This document shows positions 15,575 through 24,266 of a stretch of DNA of 64,000 nucleotides, one piece after another. The stretch spans positions 682,001 to 746,000 of the forward strand of contig NZ_BKAU01000005.1 in the NCBI RefSeq assembly GCF_007992715.1. The letters are read 5' to 3'. The notes beneath the pieces are model-generated. The model made no database searches and was not told where the DNA came from. It saw nothing but the letters and a program-made list of their open reading frames with translations. The position numbers and the translations under genes are program-made. The first letter of the stretch is position 1; the number at the start of each line of letters is the position of its first letter. This DNA comes from Chitinophaga cymbidii (lineage in GTDB: Bacteria > Bacteroidota > Bacteroidia > Chitinophagales > Chitinophagaceae).

Positions 15575-17971
15575 ATGCTGAAGAATTATTTCCTGACCGC
15601 TTTTAGAAATCTCAAACGCCGGAAGGCTTACACCCTTGTGAACATTACCGGGCTTACCCTCGGCATTTCCGCTGCCATTCTCATTTTCAGCCTCGTAAAA
15701 TACCATTTGAGCTTTGATGATTTTCACCAGCAGAAAGACAGGATTTACCGCGTGGTCACGGAAGAGAAGACCGGAAAAACGGGTTGCGGCGCCGGTGTAC
15801 CGCCCCCGCTGGGCAAGGCTTTCCGGGAAGATTATGCCTTTGCTGAAAAAGTAGCCCGCATCGCCACTTTCGGGGATCTGCCGGTAGCGGCGCCGTTTTC
15901 CGGCGATGGCCTGAAGTTCCAGGAAGAGCATGGTGTGTCCTTTGCGGAGCCGGATTTCTTTTCCATTTTTAATTTTCCGCTCCTGCGCGGTGATCAGCAA
16001 ACCATCCTCACCGAACCGAATACGGCCATTGTTACGGAAAGGATCGCGCAAAAATATTTTGGCGATGCGGACCCCATCGGCCAGGTGATCCGCCTCACCA
16101 ACCGCTTCGATAACACCCGGCTGGACTTCCGCATCACCGGCATCCTCCGCGATCTGCCCGTTAACACCGACCGCAAACAGGAGATCTACGTTTCCTACGA
16201 CAACCTCGATGCTTTCCACGGCTCTTTCGATGATACCAACTGGTACCAGACGAGCAGCATCCTGCAATGTTATGTGCTGCTGAAACCCGGCGTGGCGCTG
16301 GGCACGGTAGATAACATGCTACCCGCGTTCTCTGAAAAATATTATAACAGGAGCAGGGCCGGCTTCCATTTCAGCTTTCAGCCGCTGCGGGATATTCATT
16401 TCAATACGGAGATAGACGGGAAGGTGGACAAACAGAACCTCCTGGCGCTGGCTTTTATTGGTCTGTTCCTGATCATCACGGCCTGCATGAATTTTGTGAA
16501 CCTTGCTACGGCGCAGGCTTTGGGCCGGTCAAAGGAGATCGGCGTGCGCAAGGTGCTGGGTGGCCGGCGGGCGCAACTCTTCTGGCAGTTCATCGCGGAA
16601 ACGGCGGTGATCGCTACGGCGGCGCTGGTGCTGGGGCTTATTCTCGCACAGCTGGCCCTGCCGGCGGTGAACCACTATTTTGGGTTGCAGCTGAACATTG
16701 ATCTGCTGCATGACGCGCAGCTGCTGGCTTTTTTAGCAGTGCTGCTGCTGGTGGTCATATTTTTATCGGGTTCCTATCCCGGCCTTGTGCTGGCAGGCTT
16801 TCAGCCCGTGGTGGCCCTTCGCGGGAAATTGACCCAAAAGCACATCGGTGGTTTCCCGCTGAGAAAGGGACTGGTCGTTGCCCAGTTTGCTATTTCGCAA
16901 TTGCTGATCATCGGCACGCTGGTGATCGCTCACCAGATGCGTTTCGCGAAGCAGGCGGATATGGGATTCCATAAAGAGGCGGTCGTTATGCTGCAGGTGC
17001 CGGTGCGTGAATCCGCCACCGTCAGCACCCTACGCGGCCGTCTCGCACAGATCAGCGGCGTGGAAGACGTGAGCTTCTTCGCGGAAGAGCCCGCGGGCAA
17101 CGAAACCTACAGCGCGCGCATCATCTACGGTGGCCGCAGCAATCCCGAAAACTTCGATATTTACTACAAGGCCGGCGATGACCGGTACGTTCCCACTTTC
17201 GGCCTGCAACTGGTCGCCGGACGCAATATGTTTCCCTCGGATACCGGCCGCGAATTTCTGCTGAATGAAACCGCCGTAAAGAAGCTGGACGTTCCCTCGC
17301 CGGAAAAAGCGATCGGCCAGCCCGTCCGCATCAACGGCAGAAAAGGTACAGTAGTGGGCGTTGTAAAAGACTTTCACAACAAATCCTTTCACGACGCTAT
17401 CAACCCGCTGTGCATCATCACCGGTATTAACTGGTATGGCAGATGCGCCGTGAGAATTCATGCCGGCAGCCTGAAACCGGCGCTGGCGGCCATTGAAGAA
17501 GCATGGAACGCATCCTTCCCCGATCATGTGTATAAATATGATTTCCTGGACGAGCGGATCGGGCGGTTTTACCAGGAAGACCGGATGCTGCTGAACCTTG
17601 TGCAGGTCTTTGCTTTCATTGCGATCGTGATCGGTTGTTTGGGGTTGTATGGACTGGTATCTTTCATGGCGGCGCAAAAGAACAAGGAAGTGGGCATCCG
17701 CAAGGTGCTGGGTGCCAGCGTCCGGAGCATTCTCTGGCTGTTCGGCAGGGAATTTACCTGGCTGCTGCTGATCGCCTTTGTGCTGGCCGCGCCGCTGGCA
17801 TGGTGGGTGATGAACAACTGGTTGCAGAATTTTGCTTACCGCGTGGAGATCGGCGCCGGCATCTTTGGCCTGGCGATACTTATCACATTTGTGGTGGCGG
17901 TGATGTCTGTTGGGTACCGGTCGGTGAAAACAGCGCTGATGGACCCGGTGAGATCGCTGCGGACGGAATGA
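15575..17971 (+). CDS. MacB/FtsX-type ABC transporter permease
   Basis: A 798-residue permease of the Bacteroidota double-FtsX type. There is one N-terminal helix (residues 20-42), a large periplasmic MacB-PCD domain, and three helices with a first FtsX domain around 285-420 (ARSKEIG-like motif GRSKEIGVRKVLGGRR). Then come another helix, a second periplasmic domain, and a C-terminal FtsX domain with NKEVGIRKVLGASVRS. Such permeases work with a separate LolD/MacB ATPase and act in lipoprotein or antimicrobial-peptide handling. No ATPase gene is adjacent. TATATTTG at 15475-15482 is a likely -7 element. It is divergent from the module 2 kinase gene. Confidence 0.9.
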   Translation: MLKNYFLTAFRNLKRRKAYTLVNITGLTLGISAAILIFSLVKYHLSFDDFHQQKDRIYRVVTEEKTGKTGCGAGVPPPLGKAFREDYAFAEKVARIATFGDLPVAAPFSGDGLKFQEEHGVSFAEPDFFSIFNFPLLRGDQQTILTEPNTAIVTERIAQKYFGDADPIGQVIRLTNRFDNTRLDFRITGILRDLPVNTDRKQEIYVSYDNLDAFHGSFDDTNWYQTSSILQCYVLLKPGVALGTVDNMLPAFSEKYYNRSRAGFHFSFQPLRDIHFNTEIDGKVDKQNLLALAFIGLFLIITACMNFVNLATAQALGRSKEIGVRKVLGGRRAQLFWQFIAETAVIATAALVLGLILAQLALPAVNHYFGLQLNIDLLHDAQLLAFLAVLLLVVIFLSGSYPGLVLAGFQPVVALRGKLTQKHIGGFPLRKGLVVAQFAISQLLIIGTLVIAHQMRFAKQADMGFHKEAVVMLQVPVRESATVSTLRGRLAQISGVEDVSFFAEEPAGNETYSARIIYGGRSNPENFDIYYKAGDDRYVPTFGLQLVAGRNMFPSDTGREFLLNETAVKKLDVPSPEKAIGQPVRINGRKGTVVGVVKDFHNKSFHDAINPLCIITGINWYGRCAVRIHAGSLKPALAAIEEAWNASFPDHVYKYDFLDERIGRFYQEDRMLLNLVQVFAFIAIVIGCLGLYGLVSFMAAQKNKEVGIRKVLGASVRSILWLFGREFTWLLLIAFVLAAPLAWWVMNNWLQNFAYRVEIGAGIFGLAILITFVVAVMSVGYRSVKTALMDPVRSLRTE

Positions 17972-17984
17972 TTGGTCCCCGCGC

Positions 17985-19022
17985 TCATGAAACCGCTCCC
18001 GCCTGGAATGCCGTATATCTTTTCACCGCTTTCTCCAATGCTTTGCGTTTGGCGTCGCTCAATGCAATAAAAGGTATTGTAGTGATCCCGTTCTTCGGCG
18101 CTTTCTTCCAGCTTCCCGCAATCCTTCCATCTACCACCATGCAGTGATCGAACACGCCGTTCACATGCTCCGGCGGCATCAGCGCTTCGCGGTCTTTATA
18201 GCTCATGCCGTATTCATCGTAATCCGGCATGATGAAAGTGGCATTCTTCAGTTTTTTATCGGGACTGATGGGCAGGTAAATATATTCGCGTCCATCGATC
18301 ATTTTGCGGATGAAGGTGGAAGGCAATTGTGCGGCGCCATCCTGGGCATCTTTAACGGTGAGGCCGGACCAGTAAGCAAAATCCTGTACCGTAGCTGGCC
18401 CGCGCGACGTGAAATACCGGTTGACGAACGCGGCCAGCGCGTCTTCACGCGCCAGTGGCTTCACAGCGGGGGCGCGTTCTTCCAGCAGGGCGTAGGTGAA
18501 TTGTTTCCCTTCCCGCGGGCCGCTGCAAACCAGTCCTTCCAGCTCGGCATAGATCATGATGTAGGCCAGCCGCACGCCGCTTGCAATGATCTTCCCCTTC
18601 CGCAGCGCTTCCTGCAGCACGGTGCGCGTGGCATATTGATGGCCTTCGAGCGTTTTAGCGATGATCTTGTGCGCTTTATGGAAGATGCCCGCATCAAGGT
18701 CGGCCTGCCGGTAATAGTACGCGCTTAGCTGGTGAATGCGCGGAGCCGTGAGCTGCAGCAGCCAGCGGATATCTTCCGGGCAAACGAAATGCCAGGTAGG
18801 GCGCATGACGTGCGTGCGCAGGATCTTGCCTTCATTAAAAGCCTGCTCCACATCCGCATCGCGCAGGCCGGGAACGCGCAGGCCGATGGCCCATTTTGCC
18901 TGTGCATATTCCTGCGACTGCATGGCAGTCAGCCATGAAACGATCTGTTCAGGTTTTGTAAAGGCAGTGGCCGCGATCTGCTGGTGATAAAGGCGGTGCA
19001 GCAGGATGTCTCCGGGTTTCAT
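17985..19022 (-). CDS. AlkZ/YcaQ-like winged-helix protein (candidate DNA glycosylase)
   Basis: A 345-residue member of the HTH_42 family. The N-terminal region carries AMQSQEYAQAKW, in which Gln35-x-Gln37 matches the catalytic QxQ motif of AlkZ/YcaQ glycosylases. These enzymes unhook interstrand crosslinks or remove bulky alkylated bases and often give self-resistance to genotoxic metabolites. RPTWHFV near residue 75 and a C-terminal PDYDEYGMSYKDR segment are also typical. It ends convergently with the permease gene, 13 bases apart, and sits four bases downstream of the GltB-like gene. No toxin biosynthesis genes are close, so a housekeeping repair role is likelier. Confidence 0.82.
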   Translation of the reverse strand: MKPGDILLHRLYHQQIAATAFTKPEQIVSWLTAMQSQEYAQAKWAIGLRVPGLRDADVEQAFNEGKILRTHVMRPTWHFVCPEDIRWLLQLTAPRIHQLSAYYYRQADLDAGIFHKAHKIIAKTLEGHQYATRTVLQEALRKGKIIASGVRLAYIMIYAELEGLVCSGPREGKQFTYALLEERAPAVKPLAREDALAAFVNRYFTSRGPATVQDFAYWSGLTVKDAQDGAAQLPSTFIRKMIDGREYIYLPISPDKKLKNATFIMPDYDEYGMSYKDREALMPPEHVNGVFDHCMVVDGRIAGSWKKAPKNGITTIPFIALSDAKRKALEKAVKRYTAFQAGAVS

Positions 19023-19025
19023 ATG

Positions 19026-20612
19026 CTAATACCATCTGTCGGCATGCGCCATTTCATAATCCTGTTTATACTTCTCCGGAATCTTGTTGTTCAGTATGCA
19101 GCTTGGTTCCAGGGAAGGGAAAATATCTTCGAAGGTGCGCACTTCATTCATGAAAACGCGGCGGTAGATATGCGAGCGCGTGAGCTTCTTGTAATCCTCT
19201 ATACCGGCGGCGCCCATCAGCTCCACGAAAGTGCGGAGGGTGTCTTCATGATAATTGGCCACCCGCTGTTTTTTGTCGGAAACCACGAGGCCGATCGTCA
19301 GCGCCGGGTCTTGTGTAGCCACGCCGGTAGGACATTTATTGGAATTGCATTGCAGGGCCTGGATGCATCCGAGGGCCATCATCATGGCGCGCGCGCTGTT
19401 GCAGGCATCGGCGCCGAGCGCGATGGCGCGGATAAGGTGGAAACCGCTCAATATCTTGCCGGAAGCGATGATCTTGATATGATGACGGATGTTAAAGCCG
19501 GTGAGCATGTTATGCACGAATGCCAGTCCGTCCAGCAGGGGAGCGCCCACATGGTTGGAGAATTCCTGCGGCGCCGCGCCGGTACCGCCTTCACCGCCAT
19601 CCACCGTAATGAAATCCGGATACAGGTCCAGTTCGATCATCGCTTTACAAATACCAATGAACTCGCTTTTCCTGCCGATGCACAGTTTGAAACCTACCGG
19701 CTTGCCGCCGGACAGCTCGCGCATTTGCTGCAGGAACAGCACCAGCTCTTTCGGGCTGTTGAACGCGCTGTGGAAGGGCGGGGAGTAAACAGTGGTATTC
19801 GGCTTCACGTGGCGGATGGCAGCGATCTCCGGCGTATTTTTCTTTGCGGGCAGAATGCCGCCGTGGCCGGGTTTTGCGCCTTGCGACAATTTCAATTCGA
19901 TCATTTTGATTTGCGGAAGCGATACTGTTTTGGCGAACACTTCGGGAGAGAAGTTCCCGTCATCATCGCGGCAACCGAAGTACCCGGTGCCCACCTGCCA
20001 GATGATATCGCCGTTGTGCTTGAGATGGTAGGGGCTGATGCCGCCTTCCCCGGTGTTGTGGGCAAAGCCACCGATCTTTGCGCCGGCGTTCAGCGCCTCG
20101 ATGGCGTTGCTGCTCAGGGAGCCGAAGCTCATGGCGGACACGTTGAAGATGCTGGCGGAATAAGGTTGCCTGCAATCCTTGTTGCCGATGGTTACGCGGG
20201 GATTATGATCGAGCTTGTGAAAATCTTTGGGAGAAATGGAATGGCTCATCCATTCATATCCTTCTTCATACACGTCCAGCTGCGTGCCGAAGGGCATGGT
20301 ATCCATTTCCTGCTTGGCGCGCTGGTAAATGGTAGAGCGGTCGATCCGGTTAATAGGGCGCCCGTCGATGTCCGATTCCACGAAATACTGGTACATTTTC
20401 GGGCGAAGGGCCTCCATCCAGTACCGCATGCGGCCGAAAACAGGGTAGGTGCGCATGATGGAGTGTTTCGTCTGCATCATATCGTTAATACCCATAATAA
20501 AAAGCGCTACAATCATTGCGAGCACTACATACCACCACGGGCTGGCATACCATCCGAGGAGGCTTGTGCCAATGATCCCTATCAGCCCGCTGACAATAAA
20601 TCCTTTACGCAT
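19026..20612 (-). CDS. FMN-binding glutamate synthase-family protein
   Basis: A 528-residue protein with one or two N-terminal membrane segments (residues 5-42) followed by a GltB central/FMN domain. Visible landmarks are KPGHGGILPAKK, ITVDGGEGGTGAAP and the iron-sulfur cysteines in GCIQALQCNSNKCPTGVAT. The glutaminase domain and NADPH subunit of true glutamate synthase are missing, as in the archaeal-type and membrane-anchored stand-alone versions. The reaction of these short proteins is not firmly known. The following AlkZ-like gene starts four bases downstream, so the two are probably co-transcribed. Confidence 0.88.
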   Translation of the reverse strand: MRKGFIVSGLIGIIGTSLLGWYASPWWYVVLAMIVALFIMGINDMMQTKHSIMRTYPVFGRMRYWMEALRPKMYQYFVESDIDGRPINRIDRSTIYQRAKQEMDTMPFGTQLDVYEEGYEWMSHSISPKDFHKLDHNPRVTIGNKDCRQPYSASIFNVSAMSFGSLSSNAIEALNAGAKIGGFAHNTGEGGISPYHLKHNGDIIWQVGTGYFGCRDDDGNFSPEVFAKTVSLPQIKMIELKLSQGAKPGHGGILPAKKNTPEIAAIRHVKPNTTVYSPPFHSAFNSPKELVLFLQQMRELSGGKPVGFKLCIGRKSEFIGICKAMIELDLYPDFITVDGGEGGTGAAPQEFSNHVGAPLLDGLAFVHNMLTGFNIRHHIKIIASGKILSGFHLIRAIALGADACNSARAMMMALGCIQALQCNSNKCPTGVATQDPALTIGLVVSDKKQRVANYHEDTLRTFVELMGAAGIEDYKKLTRSHIYRRVFMNEVRTFEDIFPSLEPSCILNNKIPEKYKQDYEMAHADRWY

Positions 20613-20667
20613 TGCTAACTTATTTTTTGACCAATGGCAAATGTAGGCAATAAAGCATTACGGCTGT

Positions 20668-22590
20668 TTAAAGGGGATGATCATTTTGTGACTGTTCTGC
20701 CAGATAGATGTGATTGCATTTGTCCGCCAGCTCGTGCAGCATGGCGTCCATATCATTGGTTAACCGTTCGATGAAGCCGAGGAGGCGTTCATTCTCGGGA
20801 TTGGCGAGGTTTTCCTTGTCCATCAGCGCCATTACGCCAAGCATGGACGCAACGGGCTTCCGCAGGCGGTGGGAGCTGATGTAGGCGACTTCCATGAGCA
20901 GCTTGTTCTTTTCCTGCAGCTGCTCCACGATCTTTTTCTTTTCGGTGATATTGGTCTGTATGGTGATGAGGCGCTCCAGTTTCCCGGAAGCATCCATCAC
21001 GGGCGTGATGTCCATCAGCACCCAGTAGGGCTGGCCCACGCTGCTGTAATTGAGTATTTCCACCACGCAGGGCTGCGCTGTGGCCAGCTTTTCCTGTATT
21101 TCCTGCATCGTAGCCTCCTGAGTTTCCGGTCCGTGCAGGAACGTGCTCGGCTGCAGGCCCCGCACTTCTTCCAGGGTATAGCCGGAAAGGTCTTCAAAGC
21201 TTTTGTTGACCCATTCTATCCGCGCTTCGGGATCGGAAATGATCACGGGGTTGTGGGTCATGCTGGCGATGAGGGAGAGTTTGCGTATTTCTTCCTGCTG
21301 CCTGACCTTGTCTTCCACGTCCATTAACGCTCCGATCAGGCGGAAGGGCTCTCCTTGTTCGTTATAGAGGATATAGCCGCGGCTGACCACATGGCGGTAC
21401 TGGTCTTTCAGCCCGAGGAGACGGTATTCGGCCTGCCAGCGGCGTTCTTTCCGCCATATGGCTTCCTCGATGGTGCGTATCACTCTTTCCCTGTCTTCCG
21501 CGTGGATACGCCCCTGCCAATAGGAAACATCCGCACCCGTACCGCGGAACCCGTAGCATTGCTGCATTTTCTCGTTCCAGGTGATCACATTCGAGGCAAG
21601 ATCATAATCCCATGTGGCGTCGTTGGTGGCGAGCGACAGCAGATCATACCGTTCCAGCGCTTTTTTGAGCTTCAGCTCGTTTTCCTTGTTCTCTGTTGCA
21701 TTCCACGCCTGGCAAGCGACGCCGATGATCTTTTCCTGATGTATGATCGGTTCAAAAGACAGCCCAGCATATTTCCATTTTTCGTCGTTGCCCGGAATGA
21801 CATATTCAAACAGCTGCCGCTCGCCGTTCAGGCATTTCCGGTAATATTCCTCCCAGAACGGCGCGGGTTCGTTGATACCGGTAAAAAGCCCCGAGTGATG
21901 CCGGAAAGAATTGTTCAGGGCGATCAGCTGCAATTGCGTATTCACGGCCCATACCATGTTTTCCGTACTGTTGATCATCGCTTTCAGCAACTGTTCCTGT
22001 TTGTTCAGCGCTTCATCGGCCATGTATTTATCGGTAATGTCGAATACGCTCACCACTTCCGAAGGATGCTTGTCGTACATCGTTTCAAACGCCTGGATGC
22101 GTACGTATATGAGCGTGCCGTCCTTTTTATAATGCCGCCACTGTCCGCCGGAAGTTATGCCACCGCGAAATTCTCCCTGGTTTTGCTGCAGCTTCGGGAT
22201 ATCCTCCGGCGGCCGGATGTCCAGTATCGTCATCCGCAAAAACTCTTCGCGGCTGTAACCGTAGAGGTTGACCGCGGCGTCGTTCACTTCCAGGAAGCGG
22301 AAATTTTCTGTGGAGAAGATCCACATAGGCTGCGGGTTCTCGCGGAACATCCGCATGTAGGCCTTCTGCGAAAGCTCCAGCCGCGCCATGTTCCTTTTGA
22401 TAAGTCCGTACAGGAGGAAACTGGATAGTAAAATGTAGAGGACGCCTTTGAAATGCTGTCCCAGCCACAGCCGGTCGAAAGACATTTTCCAGGGAAGCTC
22501 GATTAGCAGTGTATCGGTAGCGAGAATCCATACGATGCCGCATATAGCGTACACTATAACAGTTGTAGTAGGTGTGATCGGTCGTTTCAT
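20668..22590 (-). CDS. Membrane PAS-domain sensor with DHp-like tail but no ATPase domain
   Basis: A 640-residue protein when started at 22590 (MKRPITPTTTV). Two hydrophobic segments at about 10-30 and 40-60 precede four PAS domains at about 75-185, 190-300, 315-430 and 440-560. The tail has a helix pair with YISSHRLRKPVASMLG, resembling the H-box of a dimerisation/phosphotransfer domain. The sequence ends about 70 residues later, with no N, G1 or G2 boxes of a histidine kinase ATPase. The stop is clean and I see no frameshift remnant downstream. It may work with a separate kinase or as a phosphotransfer or inhibitory partner. Confidence 0.85.
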   Translation of the reverse strand: MKRPITPTTTVIVYAICGIVWILATDTLLIELPWKMSFDRLWLGQHFKGVLYILLSSFLLYGLIKRNMARLELSQKAYMRMFRENPQPMWIFSTENFRFLEVNDAAVNLYGYSREEFLRMTILDIRPPEDIPKLQQNQGEFRGGITSGGQWRHYKKDGTLIYVRIQAFETMYDKHPSEVVSVFDITDKYMADEALNKQEQLLKAMINSTENMVWAVNTQLQLIALNNSFRHHSGLFTGINEPAPFWEEYYRKCLNGERQLFEYVIPGNDEKWKYAGLSFEPIIHQEKIIGVACQAWNATENKENELKLKKALERYDLLSLATNDATWDYDLASNVITWNEKMQQCYGFRGTGADVSYWQGRIHAEDRERVIRTIEEAIWRKERRWQAEYRLLGLKDQYRHVVSRGYILYNEQGEPFRLIGALMDVEDKVRQQEEIRKLSLIASMTHNPVIISDPEARIEWVNKSFEDLSGYTLEEVRGLQPSTFLHGPETQEATMQEIQEKLATAQPCVVEILNYSSVGQPYWVLMDITPVMDASGKLERLITIQTNITEKKKIVEQLQEKNKLLMEVAYISSHRLRKPVASMLGVMALMDKENLANPENERLLGFIERLTNDMDAMLHELADKCNHIYLAEQSQNDHPL

Positions 22591-22633
22591 AAAATGGTTT
22601 TTCAGGCTAACCCGCAACCATTCCTGAAAATAG

Positions 22634-22661
22634 AAAAAATCGCTGATGCTTCAGCGATTTT
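22634..22661 (-). terminator. Rho-independent terminator after the HD-Pnk gene
   Basis: The palindrome AATCGCTGA-TGCT-TCAGCGATT is flanked by A and T runs on both strands. On the minus strand it directly follows the HD-Pnk stop codon and ends in six U residues. It can act in both directions, and it separates HD-Pnk from the PAS sensor gene. Confidence 0.8.
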
Positions 22662-23768
22662 TTAATGGTAAAAATATTCTACGGTCTGCGCTTCCCATAT
22701 GGCAGGCACTTCCAGCTTACGGACGAGTTTTTCCAGGGCGGATGCCGGTACTGCTGTTTCGCGGTTTTTATTCTGATGAAGCAGCTGCGCATAGGGTACT
22801 TCCACATACACGATCTTCACTTCGGCCTTGTAATCCAGGAAAAGGCTGATCAGCTGGCTCCGCATCTGGCGTGTGGTATTGGTCGCGTTCCATACGAAGC
22901 TTTTCTTCTGCCGCAGGAGTTCCCGCGCTTTTTCTTTGGCGGCCTGTATCGCCTGGCCGTTGCCGGTTTTATCGGTTGCGGGCGTTCCGCGTTCCTGCCG
23001 GATATCGTCCAGGGAAATCACCGGCAGGTCCGGGAAGTTTTTCCGGACGAAAGTGTCTTTACCGGCGCCGGGAAGCCCGCTCATCAATATCACTGTTGCC
23101 GCGGGTACGTCAAAGGGCACGTAATCCGGGTAGCCGTCTTCTTTCTGCACGTAGTGCAAACGGGCCTGGCCGGAAGCGAAGGGGCGGGGCGTGCCCCAGC
23201 AGCCATGCTCTTTACAGAACTCCGAGAAGCAGTCGATCCGGTACAAGAGGTCTGCCTGATCATGGCAGGTCCTGCCGAGCACATCGGACCTCGCCAGCAG
23301 CGCCAGCCATTCGGTGTTCACTTCCAGGCTGGCGAGAATGGCCGTTTTCAGCGGGTCGCGCCGCTCCAGGAGCCACAGCGGCAGGCTGTGGTGTTTCACC
23401 AGGCCGTATATCTGCTCACGGATGGGGAATGGCGCGGGCACATCCCGGTAAAGAATGCCCCGTGCCGTCTGCGCCCCCTTGCGGGCGTGGCCGGCGGAAG
23501 TGATCCTGCCGTCCGGTTCGGTGACCGTGGTGCTGCGTTTTTCCACGTCATGAAGGAGGGCCGCGGCCCAGAGGGTTTCACGGTCCTGCGGAGAAAGGGA
23601 TTGATAAAAGCGGTCCTGCTCCAGCGCCGCCAGCACCATGCGGGTATGCACGTCCACATTCCCTTCGGCATGATGCACCGGGTCCTGCGGAATGCCCCGC
23701 ATGTCTCTCACCCAGTCGAATTGCTGTTCGAGCTGTTCCCAGGATTTATTGTTGCTGATGGTCCACAT
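22662..23768 (-). CDS. HD-Pnk: HD-domain phosphoesterase fused to polynucleotide 5'-kinase
   Basis: A 368-residue fusion. The N-terminal HD domain has VHHAEGNVDVH (residues 31-41), LLHDVEKR with His73/Asp74, GHARKG and VKHHSLP as metal ligands. The C-terminal kinase has P-loop GLPGAGKDTF (231-240), ISLDDIR and NATNTTRQMR. Domain order and length match Runella slithyformis HD-Pnk, which removes 2',3'-phosphates and phosphorylates 5'-OH ends so that a ligase can seal broken RNA or DNA. Such genes normally follow an RNA ligase gene; here that gene is degraded (23781-24002). Translation has a strong AGGAGG, rare in this phylum. Confidence 0.9.
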   Translation of the reverse strand: MWTISNNKSWEQLEQQFDWVRDMRGIPQDPVHHAEGNVDVHTRMVLAALEQDRFYQSLSPQDRETLWAAALLHDVEKRSTTVTEPDGRITSAGHARKGAQTARGILYRDVPAPFPIREQIYGLVKHHSLPLWLLERRDPLKTAILASLEVNTEWLALLARSDVLGRTCHDQADLLYRIDCFSEFCKEHGCWGTPRPFASGQARLHYVQKEDGYPDYVPFDVPAATVILMSGLPGAGKDTFVRKNFPDLPVISLDDIRQERGTPATDKTGNGQAIQAAKEKARELLRQKKSFVWNATNTTRQMRSQLISLFLDYKAEVKIVYVEVPYAQLLHQNKNRETAVPASALEKLVRKLEVPAIWEAQTVEYFYH

Positions 23769-23773
23769 AATTA

Positions 23774-23779
23774 CCTCCT
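23774..23779 (-). promoter_or_regulatory. Strong Shine-Dalgarno site of the HD-Pnk gene
   Basis: AGGAGG on the minus strand, five bases before the ATG at 23768. It begins a few bases after the stop of the ligase remnant, consistent with an old two-gene operon. Bacteroidota genes rarely carry a full anti-SD match, so this stands out from its neighbours. Confidence 0.75.
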
Positions 23780-23780
23780 T

Positions 23781-24002
23781 TCATGGTTTAAGCGGGCCCG
23801 TTTCCAGTTGCGCGTCCAGTGGGAATCCGTCCGCACGTGCCCGTTGCGGGATCTCCTGAAGGTAACGCCAATAATCGTGCTGAATGCGGTCATCGCTAGT
23901 GGTGCCGGGCGAAAAGGGATAGTGATAGGTGCGGCCGTATTTTTGTGAAACAGTTATTTCCCCAGAGCTGCCAGCTATCCAAAAAATCCGGCCAGATACC
24001 AA
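23781..24002 (-). pseudogene. Remnant of an RNA ligase gene paired with HD-Pnk
   Basis: A 73-codon frame with KYGRTYHYPFSPGTTSDDRI in its first half. From memory, this segment is typical of the N-terminus of RNA ligases encoded next to HD-Pnk; I cannot confirm by search. Such ligases continue for some 200 residues with the lysine nucleotidyltransferase motif EKLDGEN. Here the match stops after about 33 residues (YWRYLQEIPQ), and a 20-residue unrelated tail leads to a stop just before HD-Pnk. The catalytic lysine motif is absent. A large deletion is the simplest reading, with IS-like repeats lying 80 bases upstream. Confidence 0.65.
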
Positions 24003-24080
24003 ATACCGGTTTTATGAAAGAAAAAGGCATAGCATCTTTGTGTCATCAAAAGAGATTTATCAAACGCTCCTCATCCATTA

Positions 24081-24137
24081 CACCCCAAAATAGTCCGTTT
24101 GCACCCCAAAAAGCATCCCGTTGCTGACCCCAAAAAA
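24081..24137. repeat. Three short repeats (CACCCCAAAA-type), possible IS21-like end
   Basis: CACCCCAAAA occurs at 24081 and 24102, and GACCCCAAAA at 24126, with TCCGTTTG and TCCCGTTG in similar positions between them (spacing 21 and 24 bp). Ends with several internal repeats are typical of IS21-family elements. No transposase gene is present, so this may be a leftover end. That identification is tentative. Confidence 0.35.
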
Positions 24138-24161
24138 GAAGGAGCACAATTGACAATGAAC

Positions 24162-24190
24162 GACCCCGTACTGTTAAGGTACGGGGTTTT
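24162..24190 (+). terminator. Hairpin with short U run upstream of the sigma factor gene
   Basis: The stem ACCCCGTAC/GTACGGGGT has a seven-base loop and is followed by four T residues on the + strand. No rightward gene precedes it in this window, so it may be a remnant of a lost gene or insulate the sigma promoter. The U run is short for an efficient terminator. Confidence 0.5.
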
Positions 24191-24201
24191 GTAATTCAGG
24201 C

Positions 24202-24232
24202 TTGAGCTTTGCGGGGAAACTTTCTATCTTTA
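24202..24232 (+). promoter_or_regulatory. Candidate promoter of the ECF sigma gene
   Basis: TTG at 24202-24204 and TATCTTTA at 24225-24232 (one mismatch to TAnnTTTG) are separated by 20 bases, the normal spacing for the Bacteroidota primary sigma factor. The sigma gene starts 34 bases downstream. Confidence 0.4.
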
Positions 24233-24266
24233 CCCCACACCGGATCACACAATCACGCATCAATCA

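Noticed and set aside
18984..20618. 544-codon frame opposite the GltB-like gene
   Set aside because: The minus-strand protein shows FMN and iron-sulfur motifs; the plus frame has no recognisable fold.
22665..23948. 427-codon frame opposite HD-Pnk
   Set aside because: HD and P-loop motifs are on the minus strand; the plus frame runs through its terminator and SD site without any sensible features.
23945..24127. 60-codon rightward frame over the ligase remnant and repeats
   Set aside because: Low-complexity Ser/Pro/Lys composition, crosses the repeat array, no start context or homology.
24157..24195. Twelve-codon ATG frame across the hairpin before the sigma gene
   Set aside because: Its sequence is dictated by the palindrome; no ribosome site and no known leader-peptide logic.
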